Shown here: positions 1-6,011 of the stretch, piece by piece
How positions within the stretch are numbered: the stretch's first letter is position 1
Layout: every line of letters starts with the position of its first letter
DNA from: Candidatus Gastranaerophilales bacterium
Lineage (GTDB): Bacteria; Cyanobacteriota; Vampirovibrionia; Gastranaerophilales; Gastranaerophilaceae
Reading direction: 5' to 3'
NCBI GenBank assembly: GCA_944326495.1
Contig: CALVEE010000222.1
Span: 1 to 7,157, forward strand
Length of the DNA stretch: 7,157 bases
Notes under the pieces: model-generated
Seen by the model: only the letters and a program-made list of their open reading frames with translations
Database searches by the model: none
Told to the model about the DNA's origin: nothing
Made by a program: the position numbers and the translations under genes

Positions 1-541
1 AGATGGATCAGGTATGCATTTTTCTGAAAAAAAAGAATATTATAATGTTGCACCTCCTGTTGATAGGAATGCATATTATAGTGATGAACAATTAAAAAAT
101 GTTGGCGAAGAATATACTGCAGGGTTAACTGAACTTAAAAAGCTGGATTTTTTCCACTATACATTTAAGGAAGATAAGGAAAAGACTCCGCATGTTGGTG
201 TAATTGCGCAGGATTTAGAGAAGGTATTTCCTGATGCGGTAACAAAAGGTGAGGACGGATATCTTAGAATCCGTTGGGAAGATATGTTCTATGCGGTTAT
301 TAATGCTGTAAAAGAGCTGGATAATAAGATTACGGAAATTGTTCAGAATATTACGGATATAAATTCAACAATAGAAAAACAAAATCAGACGATTTCAGAA
401 CAGGCAAAAATAACAGAAGAACAGAATACAAGGCTTGAAGAGTTGGAAGAGCTAAATGGTAAACAGACCAAAATGCTTGAGACTCAATCAAGGGACATTG
501 ACAATTTAATAAAACGTATTGAGAAGCTTGAAGGGAAGTAA
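1..541 (+). CDS. C-terminal part of a fibre-like protein with an S74 intramolecular chaperone domain (5' partial)
   Basis: The reading frame is open from base 2 with no stop before the first ATG at base 14, so the gene almost certainly begins outside the window. Residue numbers here count from that ATG. The segment YYSDEQLKN (21-29) matches the S74 start motif SDxRxK, with Ser23 and Lys28 five residues apart as in the catalytic dyad of endosialidase-type chaperones. It is followed by VGVIAQDLEKVFPDAV (61-76) and a DGYLRIRWEDMFYAVINAVKEL stretch, both typical of the domain. Residues from about 100 to 175 are a long E/K/Q-rich heptad coiled coil. In this family the domain trimerises the fibre and then cuts itself off just before the serine, so cleavage here would fall between Tyr22 and Ser23. 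The motif arginine is Gln26. The domains are found in phage tail fibres and in bacterial surface proteins. The missing N-terminus would decide which this is. Confidence 0.8.
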   Translation, partial: DGSGMHFSEKKEYYNVAPPVDRNAYYSDEQLKNVGEEYTAGLTELKKLDFFHYTFKEDKEKTPHVGVIAQDLEKVFPDAVTKGEDGYLRIRWEDMFYAVINAVKELDNKITEIVQNITDINSTIEKQNQTISEQAKITEEQNTRLEELEELNGKQTKMLETQSRDIDNLIKRIEKLEGK

Positions 542-565
542 TAATGGTGGACTAAAATTGGTGGA

Positions 566-579
566 TAGACTAAAGTCTA
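566..579. repeat. Short palindrome 25 bp after the S74 gene
   Basis: TAGACT-AA-AGTCTA is a perfect 6-bp inverted repeat with a 2-base centre. It has no T-run after it, so it is not a typical intrinsic terminator. It may be a protein-binding site or part of a repeat element. Confidence 0.45.
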
Positions 580-594
580 CTAGCTCCGATTAGC

Positions 595-631
595 ACCTAC
601 CCCAGTAGTAGTAGGTCAGGCAGTGCCTGAC
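595..631. repeat. Two overlapping small hairpins
   Basis: ACCTAC (595-600) pairs with GTAGGT (611-616) around a 10-base loop. Immediately after, GTCAGGC (615-621) pairs perfectly with GCCTGAC (625-631) around AGT. The two stems share bases 615-616, so they compete slightly. The second is a compact 7-bp GC-rich hairpin without a following T-run. The arrangement looks like a palindromic intergenic repeat, but whether it recurs elsewhere in the genome cannot be seen here. Confidence 0.5.
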
Positions 632-636
632 ATTAA

Positions 637-797
637 CTTATTTCCTACATTACGGGTTAAATTTTACTTTTCCTTACAGAATCGGCCCCTCACCGCATCC
701 GTAGTTTTCGGCTTTCGCCTCAAACACGGCTGCTCCTCTCCCGCAGGGAGAGGGGAGCAGCACGCTTTATATAAAGCCGGTAGGAATAGGAAATAAG
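637..797. repeat. 161-bp element bounded by an 11-bp perfect inverted repeat
   Basis: CTTATTTCCTA (637-647) is the exact reverse complement of TAGGAAATAAG (787-797). The interior is GC-rich and includes the hairpins at 729-777. The block codes for nothing recognisable. It could be a small non-autonomous element (MITE-like) with short terminal repeats, or a folded RNA closed by an 11-bp stem. No clear target-site duplication is visible on the two outer edges, which weakens the transposon reading. Confidence 0.45.
729..777. repeat. GC-rich REP-like hairpin followed by a 14-bp palindrome
   Basis: The arm at 729-742 (GCTGCTCCTCTCCC) pairs with 746-761 around a GCA loop, with two extra G residues bulged in the right arm. 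Directly after, GCTTTATATAAAGC (764-777) is a perfect palindrome. The CTCTCCCGCAGGGAGAG core resembles palindromic repeats that recur between genes in several bacteria. That resemblance is from memory and was not searched. Confidence 0.55.
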
Positions 798-844
798 CTC
801 AAATACATATTTTAAATAATTTTTGGCCTCTCACGGGCTATCTC

Positions 845-872
845 GGGGCGGAGCGAAGCTCCGCCCCTTTTT
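845..872 (+). terminator. Strong intrinsic terminator upstream of rplI
   Basis: GGGGCGGAGC (845-854) pairs perfectly over 10 bp with GCTCCGCCCC (858-867) around a GAA loop, followed by TTTTTCTT. It lies 300 bases after the S74 gene stop. It either ends a long 3' untranslated region from that gene or terminates a non-coding transcript from the repeat region. It also insulates rplI from upstream transcription. Confidence 0.8.
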
Positions 873-903
873 CTTATTTTATGAACTTATTTTAAGCAAA
901 CTC

Positions 904-931
904 TCGACAATTAATATTTATCTGGTATCAT
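904..931 (+). promoter_or_regulatory. Predicted promoter of rplI
   Basis: TCGACA (904-909) serves as a -35 box. After a 16-base spacer comes TATCAT (926-931), preceded by TG at 923-924 as in an extended -10 element. Transcription should start near 938 and give a leader of about 36 bases. A second possible -10, TATACT (938-943), has no convincing -35 box. The ribosome binding site AAAGGAG (959-965) lies 8 bases before the rplI ATG. Confidence 0.5.
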
Positions 932-973
932 AAAAAGTATACTAGCCCAATAATAGTTAAAGGAGAAAAAGAT

Positions 974-1468
974 ATGCAGGTTATACTTAAGAAAGAAGTG
1001 CAAAATATTGGTGAAGCCGGTGATTTAGTTAATGTAAAAGACGGCTACGCAAGAAATTTTCTTTTACCAAAAAATTTAGCTGAAGTTGCTACAGAAGGTG
1101 CTCTTAAAAACAGAGAACAAAATATGGCAAGAATTCAAGCTAAGCAGGAAAAATTACATCAAGAAGCTTTAGCTAAGGCTGAACAAATCGAAAAATTAGG
1201 TTCGATTGAACTTTCTGCTAAAGCCGGTGAAAGCGGTAAATTATTCGGTACTATTACTACAAAGAAACTTTGTGAAGAAATTAAAGAAAAAGCCGGTATC
1301 GAAATCGACAGAAAAACTGTTTCTTTGAATGCACCTATCAACAAAATCGGTGAATTCACTATGTTAATCAAATTGACTTCTAAAGTTAAATCAGAACTCA
1401 AAGTTGTTGTTACAGCATCTGAAGTTGTTAAAGAAACATTAGAAGAAACAGAAGAAGCTGAAGCGTAG
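974..1468 (+). CDS. rplI: 50S ribosomal protein bL9
   Basis: This 164-residue protein is bL9, the elongated large-subunit protein that binds 23S rRNA near the L1 stalk and helps hold the reading frame. The N-terminal rRNA-binding domain carries the family signature at 13-35, with the pattern GEAGDLVNVKDGYARNFLLP. A long central helix (about 41-76) leads to a C-terminal domain with GESGKLFGTITTKKL (85-99). Residues from about 150 add a short, strongly acidic tail (ETLEETEEAEA), which makes it a little longer than the usual 148-150 residues. The start is supported by AAAGGAG 8 bases upstream. In many bacteria rplI follows rpsF, ssb and rpsR. Here it stands alone between two terminators with its own promoter. 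Confidence 0.97.
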   Translation: MQVILKKEVQNIGEAGDLVNVKDGYARNFLLPKNLAEVATEGALKNREQNMARIQAKQEKLHQEALAKAEQIEKLGSIELSAKAGESGKLFGTITTKKLCEEIKEKAGIEIDRKTVSLNAPINKIGEFTMLIKLTSKVKSELKVVVTASEVVKETLEETEEAEA

Positions 1469-1481
1469 TTTAAATTACAAG

Positions 1482-1524
1482 AAAAACGTGCCGGCTTTTT
1501 ATAAAAAAAATCGGCACGTTTTTT
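1482..1524 (+). terminator. Intrinsic terminator after rplI
   Basis: AAAAACGTGCCG (1482-1493) pairs with CGGCACGTTTTT (1512-1523), and the T-run continues to 1524. The A-run before the left arm means it could work in both directions. It starts 13 bases after the rplI stop. Confidence 0.85.
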
Positions 1525-1542
1525 GTTACAAGAGAGAACATT

Positions 1543-2592
1543 ATGGCAAGAATATCCTTTAAATGTCTACCTTACGGGGATTTACCATATACTGACGACA
1601 AGTTGACCACAAAAATGATGGTTAAATTGTTTGAGAATGTGCCTTATCTTGCAATGCTTCCGCATGCTGATGAGCATGAGAACCTGTGTTATAGAACTTT
1701 AGAGAATATTCCGGGAGTTATTGTTAAAGGAAAGAAAACTGTTTTCAAAAAAGACACTGATGAGTTCAAGCAAGGGCTGCGGGAGCTGGATAGTGTTTTT
1801 AACCATCCTTATGTTGAAAATTTGGAGAAGTATAAAATCAATTCTTTCTTTTTACCCAAATATATTCAAATCTTGAAACGTATAAAACCTGCAGAAACTG
1901 TGGTTAATCTCTTAGGGCCGTTTACTATAGCACAATTATTAACAAACAAAGATGACCAGCATATTTTGGCGGATAAATGTTATAGAAAGCTGGTTATTCA
2001 GGCGGTTAGTGTGAAAGCGATGTGGATTATTAACAAAATCAAAGAAGCTTCTCCTGATACGGTTCCAATAATTATTCTTGAAGAGCCTTTATTCTCGCAC
2101 TATGGTGACATTAAGCGCGAAAATGAAGATGTGACCAGAGAAACTGTTATTAATTTGTTTACAAAGGTTATAAACAAAATAAAAGAGTACCATGGGCTTG
2201 TCGGAATTCAATGTTTTGAAAAATGCGACTGGCAGATTCCGCTTGAAGCCGGTGCGGATATAATTTCTTTTGATGCATATAATAACCCGAACAATTTGAA
2301 TATTATTGCCGAAAAAATTAATAATTTTTTAATTGGCGGGGGGAGAATAAACTGGGCAATTGTTCCGGTTAAGACAGAGGCTCTGGTAAAATCTTTAAAT
2401 ATTGATAGTGTTTATAATCGTTTTATTAAAACAATAGATGGTTTGGTTTTATCCGGTGTAAGCGAGCGTCTTGCTTATAACCGCTCTACGGTATCTATTC
2501 AGGGGAATGTAGATAAGCTTCCAATAATCTTTGCAGAAAAAGCTTTAATCCTCTCAACCCAGCTTGCTAAAAGAATTCCGTTTAAGAGTTAG
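1543..2592 (+). CDS. MetE-like (UROD/MetE superfamily) protein with an altered zinc site
   Basis: This 349-residue cytoplasmic protein resembles the short, single-barrel relatives of cobalamin-independent methionine synthase. Matching landmarks in order are LPYTDD (14-19), VPYLAMLPHADEHE (33-46), LENIPG (53-58), LLGPFT (123-128), IILEEPLF (177-184), GIQCFEKCDW (221-230), DIISFDAYN (239-247), GGGRINWAIVP (265-275) and NRSTVSIQGN (313-322). In the family the last two catalytic regions usually read G-x-H-x-C...DW and ...P-x-CG. Here the His position is Gln223 and the final Cys position aligns with Gln320, while Cys224 remains. A normal MetE-type zinc site is therefore unlikely, and methionine synthase activity should not be assumed. 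Cys228 is an extra nearby cysteine. Only a weak ribosome binding site (GAGAG) precedes the ATG. The 3' end overlaps the convergent gene by 11 bases. Confidence 0.7.
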   Translation: MARISFKCLPYGDLPYTDDKLTTKMMVKLFENVPYLAMLPHADEHENLCYRTLENIPGVIVKGKKTVFKKDTDEFKQGLRELDSVFNHPYVENLEKYKINSFFLPKYIQILKRIKPAETVVNLLGPFTIAQLLTNKDDQHILADKCYRKLVIQAVSVKAMWIINKIKEASPDTVPIIILEEPLFSHYGDIKRENEDVTRETVINLFTKVINKIKEYHGLVGIQCFEKCDWQIPLEAGADIISFDAYNNPNNLNIIAEKINNFLIGGGRINWAIVPVKTEALVKSLNIDSVYNRFIKTIDGLVLSGVSERLAYNRSTVSIQGNVDKLPIIFAEKALILSTQLAKRIPFKS

Positions 2593-3703
2593 GTTCATCA
2601 GCCGCAAGCTGTTCAGAGATGGCGTTGGAGTCAATAAATATTGTGTTTCTTATAAAAGCGTGTGCCATTAATAATAAATACGGGTTCATTTCGTTTGTCG
2701 CAGACAGGTTAACTTTGGCTTCCGCTTTTTCAAATGTTTCCTTTTTTATAGGTGTAACTGCTTCCACGTCTATATTCGTATGAACGGCAAGAGTTGAGCT
2801 TTCTTCTTTTAGGCTTTTTTCTAACATCTTTTTGGGGAACTCATCCGAACACAGAATATAAATATCTACTGAATTAGAAGTAGTAAGAGTAAATACTCCT
2901 TTTACGTTGCCGAAATTTTTGGTTTGAATAAGCACGGTTAATTTTGAGTCATTCGAGTCATTTTCGCCGTCCGGAGGTTCAATTTCCAGGTCAAATCCTA
3001 CCCCTTCATTCAACGGAAGCCAGGGAATATATAACATCATAAGACTTTTTATTGTTTGGTTAGGGTTTCCGGACTCGGCCATAGAGACACAGGAGTTTAT
3101 AATACTTAGGGTTTCTCTTATCTGGTCTGATGTCATACCGCTTTTTGATGCGGAAGCCATTGCGATAATCAAATTAGCAGCTGCTTGTTTGCTGTTTTTA
3201 AGTATCAATTCTTGCAGAGCAGGTAAGTGTACCATTCCGGAGAAAAACAGCATTACGGCGTCTTTTTGTGCGGCAGCTATTTGAGTCTGCATGTTTTGAG
3301 TCGCTGTATTCAGAGGGATTTCGCTTGTATCATCAAAGAGCTGGGCTATTATTTTCTGATTTTTTAGAAGCTCTTGATTGATATCATTTAATAGTAATGT
3401 ATTAGTATTAAGCGGCTTGGTCTTGTCTTGCACAGCTTGCAAAATCGCTCCCATTGTCTGCGGAAGCATTAAGAGATTTTTTATGTAGATAGATCTGTCC
3501 ATAGCTGCAATTTGGTTCATCTGCAGCTGCTGCATAACATTAATTTGCGGCTGCAGGTTTGGTGCTGCCGGCGGTTTTGGCTGTGCAAGCGACTGATTAA
3601 AATTATTCCCGCCTAAGATTGTATTTTCTTGTTTGAGTTTTTTCAGGTATAATTCCGGATTTCTTAATCCTGCCAGAATTTTTCCAACGCTAAATCCATC
3701 CAT
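2582..3703 (-). CDS. Unknown protein with a possible FliK-like C-terminal domain
   Basis: I do not recognise this 373-residue protein with certainty. I chose the ATG at 3703 (MDGFSVGKIL) because the frame's longer start at 3811 would add a hydrophobic, non-conserved-looking leader encoded across a promoter. There is no signal peptide. Residues 35-65 are rich in Gln, Pro and Asn, and 70-215 are mostly helical. IPWLPL (226-231) is followed by a beta-rich stretch (236-315: FDLEIEPP, KLTVLIQTKNFGNVKGVFTL, SVDIYILC, then a helix KKMLEKSLKEE and a further strand). This order recalls the C-terminal domain of the flagellar hook-length protein FliK. That is a pattern judgement and not a proven homology. 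No other flagellar gene is present. No ribosome binding site precedes the ATG, consistent with leaderless translation. Confidence 0.65.
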   Translation of the reverse strand: MDGFSVGKILAGLRNPELYLKKLKQENTILGGNNFNQSLAQPKPPAAPNLQPQINVMQQLQMNQIAAMDRSIYIKNLLMLPQTMGAILQAVQDKTKPLNTNTLLLNDINQELLKNQKIIAQLFDDTSEIPLNTATQNMQTQIAAAQKDAVMLFFSGMVHLPALQELILKNSKQAAANLIIAMASASKSGMTSDQIRETLSIINSCVSMAESGNPNQTIKSLMMLYIPWLPLNEGVGFDLEIEPPDGENDSNDSKLTVLIQTKNFGNVKGVFTLTTSNSVDIYILCSDEFPKKMLEKSLKEESSTLAVHTNIDVEAVTPIKKETFEKAEAKVNLSATNEMNPYLLLMAHAFIRNTIFIDSNAISEQLAADEPNS

Positions 3704-3710
3704 AGTATTT

Positions 3711-3738
3711 ATTATAACAATTATTATGTCTAAATCAA
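3711..3738 (-). promoter_or_regulatory. Promoter of the minus-strand FliK-like gene
   Basis: On the minus strand TTGATT (3738-3733) is followed after 16 bases by a perfect TATAAT (3716-3711). Only seven bases (AAATACT) separate the -10 box from the ATG at 3703, so transcription should begin at or within a base or two of the start codon. Confidence 0.65.
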
Positions 3739-3782
3739 AGGGGAAGATAAATAGAAGAAAAGATTTTTTATATGTTCCCCTC

Positions 3783-3811
3783 TTTACAAATGCTCTTTTT
3801 TCGACTACCAT
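3783..3811 (+). promoter_or_regulatory. Possible promoter of the pyrH operon
   Basis: TTTACA (3783-3788) and TACCAT (3806-3811) are separated by 17 bases and lie just before the strong ribosome binding site AAAGGAGAGG (3817-3826) of pyrH. The -10 matches the consensus at only four of six positions. The intergenic region 3704-3832 is divergent, so an operon promoter is expected here. Confidence 0.35.
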
Positions 3812-3832
3812 TAGACAAAGGAGAGGTAACTA

Positions 3833-4549
3833 ATGGCTTCAAAATATAAACGTGTGTTATTGAAAATCAGCGGGGAAGCACTTTTGGGCGACCAGCAGTT
3901 CGGTATAGGATACGAACCCGTTGAGATGATTGCAAATGAGATTAAATCAATAACTGATAAAGGTGTTGAAGTTGCTGTTGTAGTTGGTGGCGGAAATATT
4001 TTCCGCGGAATGAAAAACAGCGCGCGTCTCGGAATGGATCAGGCTTCCGGTGATTATGTAGGAATGCTTGCCACTGTTATGAATGCAGTTGTTCTGCAGT
4101 GTGCTTTAAAAAAGATTAATGTTGAATGCAGGGTGCAGACCGCAATAGATATGAACCAGATTGCAGAACCTTATGTGAGACACAGAGCGATACGCCATTT
4201 GGAAAAAGGCAGAGTTGTTATTTTTGCAGCCGGAACGGGGAACCCTTTCTTTACAACTGATACGGCTTCTGCCTTAAGAGCCTCTGAAATTGATGCGGAA
4301 GTCATGCTTATGGCGAAAAACGGGGTGGACGGGGTATACAGTGATGATCCTAAAACAAATCCTGATGCAAAAAAATTAGATAATATGTCTTATGATGATA
4401 TTATTAAGAATGAATTAAAAATTATGGACACTTCTGCCTGTGCTTTATGCAAGCAAAACAAAATCCCGATTATTGTATTTGATTTTAAGGCAAAGGGAAG
4501 TCTTGAAAAAATTATGAACGGCGAAGCTGTTGGAACATACGTAAGTTAA
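3833..4549 (+). CDS. pyrH: UMP kinase (uridylate kinase)
   Basis: This 238-residue protein is the hexameric bacterial UMP kinase, which phosphorylates UMP to UDP with ATP for pyrimidine nucleotide synthesis. It belongs to the amino-acid kinase fold and is unrelated to eukaryotic UMP/CMP kinases. Visible motifs are KISGE with Lys11, GGGNIFRG (52-59), DYVGMLATVMNA (74-85), GTGNPFFTTDTA (134-145), GVDGVYSDDPK (164-174) and MDTSA (198-202, usually MDxTA). Length and order are normal for the family. AAAGGAGAGG sits 6 bases before the ATG. It is the first gene of the operon and is separated from frr by 20 bases. In many bacteria the enzyme is regulated by GTP and UTP, which cannot be judged from sequence alone. 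Confidence 0.97.
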   Translation: MASKYKRVLLKISGEALLGDQQFGIGYEPVEMIANEIKSITDKGVEVAVVVGGGNIFRGMKNSARLGMDQASGDYVGMLATVMNAVVLQCALKKINVECRVQTAIDMNQIAEPYVRHRAIRHLEKGRVVIFAAGTGNPFFTTDTASALRASEIDAEVMLMAKNGVDGVYSDDPKTNPDAKKLDNMSYDDIIKNELKIMDTSACALCKQNKIPIIVFDFKAKGSLEKIMNGEAVGTYVS

Positions 4550-4569
4550 TATATATAAAGGAGAAAATT

Positions 4570-5136
4570 ATGTCAGAAGCTCTTGATGAGATGTATTTAT
4601 TGGGCGAAGAAAAGATGGAAAAAGCTATTTCGCAGATGAAGAGAGAATTCGCATCAGTCCGTACCGGCCGTGCTAATCCCGGAATTTTGGATAAGGTTAT
4701 TGTAGAATACTACGGTGCTCCGACTCCGATCAGGCAAATGGCACAGGTTAGCGTAAGTGAAGGTACTACGCTTGTTATCACTCCTTTTGATAAAAGTATT
4801 ATGAAAGAATTAGAAAAAGCTATCATTAAAGCTGAATTGGGTGTCACTCCAAATAATGACGGTGTGTGTGTAAGGTTAAATTTCCCGCCTCTTACTGAAG
4901 AAAGAAGAAAAGAAACTGCAAAAGAAGTTAAAAAATACGGTGAAGAGGCTAAAGTCGCTGTAAGGAATGCAAGACGGGATATGGTTGATCATCTAAAGAA
5001 AATTGAAAAAGATGAGAATATGCCTGAAGATGCTGTAAAGGATAATCAGGATAAAATTCAAAAACTTACTGATAAGTATGTAGGGATTATAGACGCTCAA
5101 GTGGCAGAAAAAGAAAAAGAGGTTTTAACGGTATAA
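4570..5136 (+). CDS. frr: Ribosome recycling factor
   Basis: This 188-residue tRNA-shaped protein works with EF-G to split the post-termination ribosome. It shows the full family pattern: FASVRTGRANP (27-37), VEYYGAPTPI (45-54), TPFDKS (71-76), LGVTPNNDG (90-98), RLNFPPLTEERRKE (102-115) and VRNARRD (131-137). Domain I is the three-helix bundle formed by both ends, and domain II is the central beta part. A good AAGGAG lies in the 20-base gap after pyrH. The stop codon overlaps the cdsA start as TAATG. Confidence 0.97.
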   Translation: MSEALDEMYLLGEEKMEKAISQMKREFASVRTGRANPGILDKVIVEYYGAPTPIRQMAQVSVSEGTTLVITPFDKSIMKELEKAIIKAELGVTPNNDGVCVRLNFPPLTEERRKETAKEVKKYGEEAKVAVRNARRDMVDHLKKIEKDENMPEDAVKDNQDKIQKLTDKYVGIIDAQVAEKEKEVLTV

Positions 5137-6011
5137 TGGCTTTAAGCAAGAGCATAACCCGCTTAATTACCGGGTTAGTAATTGGTTTTACCGGCTTTTT
5201 TGCAATTCTTTCCGGCGGTTTGTATTTAGCGGCACTGGTATTAGCAATTGTAATATTAGCTTCAAAAGAATATACTTTGATTTTAAGGCATAAGGGATTT
5301 TTGCCGAGTTTTCGGGTTATTATAGCCTCAAGTATTATATTTGCGGCGCTGGCGTATTTTAACAGGTTTGACCTGGTGGCTCTTGCGTTTACAATTTGTT
5401 CCATTATGGCATTTATGTCTGTACTATTCCGGGGAAGGCAGCCTTATATTGCGAATGTAGCAACAACAATCCTCGGTTTTGTATATTGCGGATGGTTTCC
5501 TCTTCACCTGCTGTTCTTAAGGGATTTAGGAAGCCAGCCTGTATATAACGGTTTGCTTAAAGAAAATGTTACAATGGAAGGGGCGGGCTATGCTTTGCTT
5601 CTGCTGTTTTGCGTAATCCTGACTGACAGTTTTTGTTATTATGCAGGCTGCAAGTTCGGGAAACACAAGCTCTCTAAGGTTATTAGCCCGAATAAAACAA
5701 TAGAAGGCTCAATAGGCGGAACTTTAACCTGTTTAATCTTTTGTATGATATTCTGTCATATGTTAAATATACCCTGGTATCATTCAATTGTTTTAGGACT
5801 TTTGATTGCCGGTTTTGCCCAGATTGGAGATTTGTGCGAGTCTATGATTAAAAGAGATGCGGGGGTTAAGGATTCAAGCAATATCCTGCCGGGGCACGGA
5901 GGATTTCTAGACAGAACTGACAGCTATATTCTTACTATTCCTGTGGTACATTATTACTTGTATTTCTTTGTGGTAAATAATTTCATGGATTTGTTCAAAG
6001 GTTTATTCTAA
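5136..6011 (+). CDS. cdsA: Phosphatidate cytidylyltransferase (CDP-diacylglycerol synthase)
   Basis: This 291-residue membrane enzyme makes CDP-diacylglycerol from phosphatidic acid and CTP, the precursor of the main bacterial phospholipids. About eight hydrophobic segments are visible (near 10-24, 27-43, 60-74, 78-97, 107-127, 150-167, 195-210 and 216-232), with another at the C-terminus (264-281). The conserved cytoplasmic motifs are DSFCYYAGCKFGKHKL (164-179), SPNKTIEGSIGG (184-195) and the family signature from Ser236 to Asp262, including MIKRDAGVKD and PGHGGFLDRTD. The start codon shares its A with the frr stop (TAATG), and GAGG about 13 bases upstream is a weak ribosome binding site, so translation is probably coupled to frr. 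The uppS gene often found between frr and cdsA is absent. Confidence 0.96.
   Translation: MALSKSITRLITGLVIGFTGFFAILSGGLYLAALVLAIVILASKEYTLILRHKGFLPSFRVIIASSIIFAALAYFNRFDLVALAFTICSIMAFMSVLFRGRQPYIANVATTILGFVYCGWFPLHLLFLRDLGSQPVYNGLLKENVTMEGAGYALLLLFCVILTDSFCYYAGCKFGKHKLSKVISPNKTIEGSIGGTLTCLIFCMIFCHMLNIPWYHSIVLGLLIAGFAQIGDLCESMIKRDAGVKDSSNILPGHGGFLDRTDSYILTIPVVHYYLYFFVVNNFMDLFKGLF

Larger units (their letters stand above)
542..973. other. 432-bp gene-free region rich in inverted repeats
   Basis: No plausible coding sequence was found in this gap. From left to right it holds a 14-bp palindrome (566-579), two adjacent small hairpins (595-616 and 615-631), a GC-rich block bounded by an 11-bp inverted repeat (637-797), a perfect 10-bp terminator-like hairpin (845-872), and a promoter plus ribosome binding site for rplI. 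Bases 681-765 are 55/85 G+C, far above the AT-rich flanks. This suggests inserted repeat elements or a structured RNA rather than ordinary spacer. Confidence 0.75.

Noticed and set aside
542..880. CRISPR array or tRNA in the hairpin-rich intergenic region
   Set aside because: There are no regularly spaced direct repeats, and no cloverleaf with a T-arm or anticodon stem could be drawn.
1159..1401. Minus-strand open frame inside rplI
   Set aside because: It lies wholly within a certain ribosomal protein gene in the antisense direction and shows no family motifs or ribosome binding site.
3704..3811. N-terminal extension of the minus-strand gene to an ATG at 3811
   Set aside because: It would cross a strong promoter that ends just before the ATG at 3703, and the added residues are hydrophobic and low-complexity without a convincing ribosome binding site. 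The internal start fits better.
5087..5404. Minus-strand open frame across the frr-cdsA junction
   Set aside because: It is antisense to two well-supported genes and its translation resembles no known protein.
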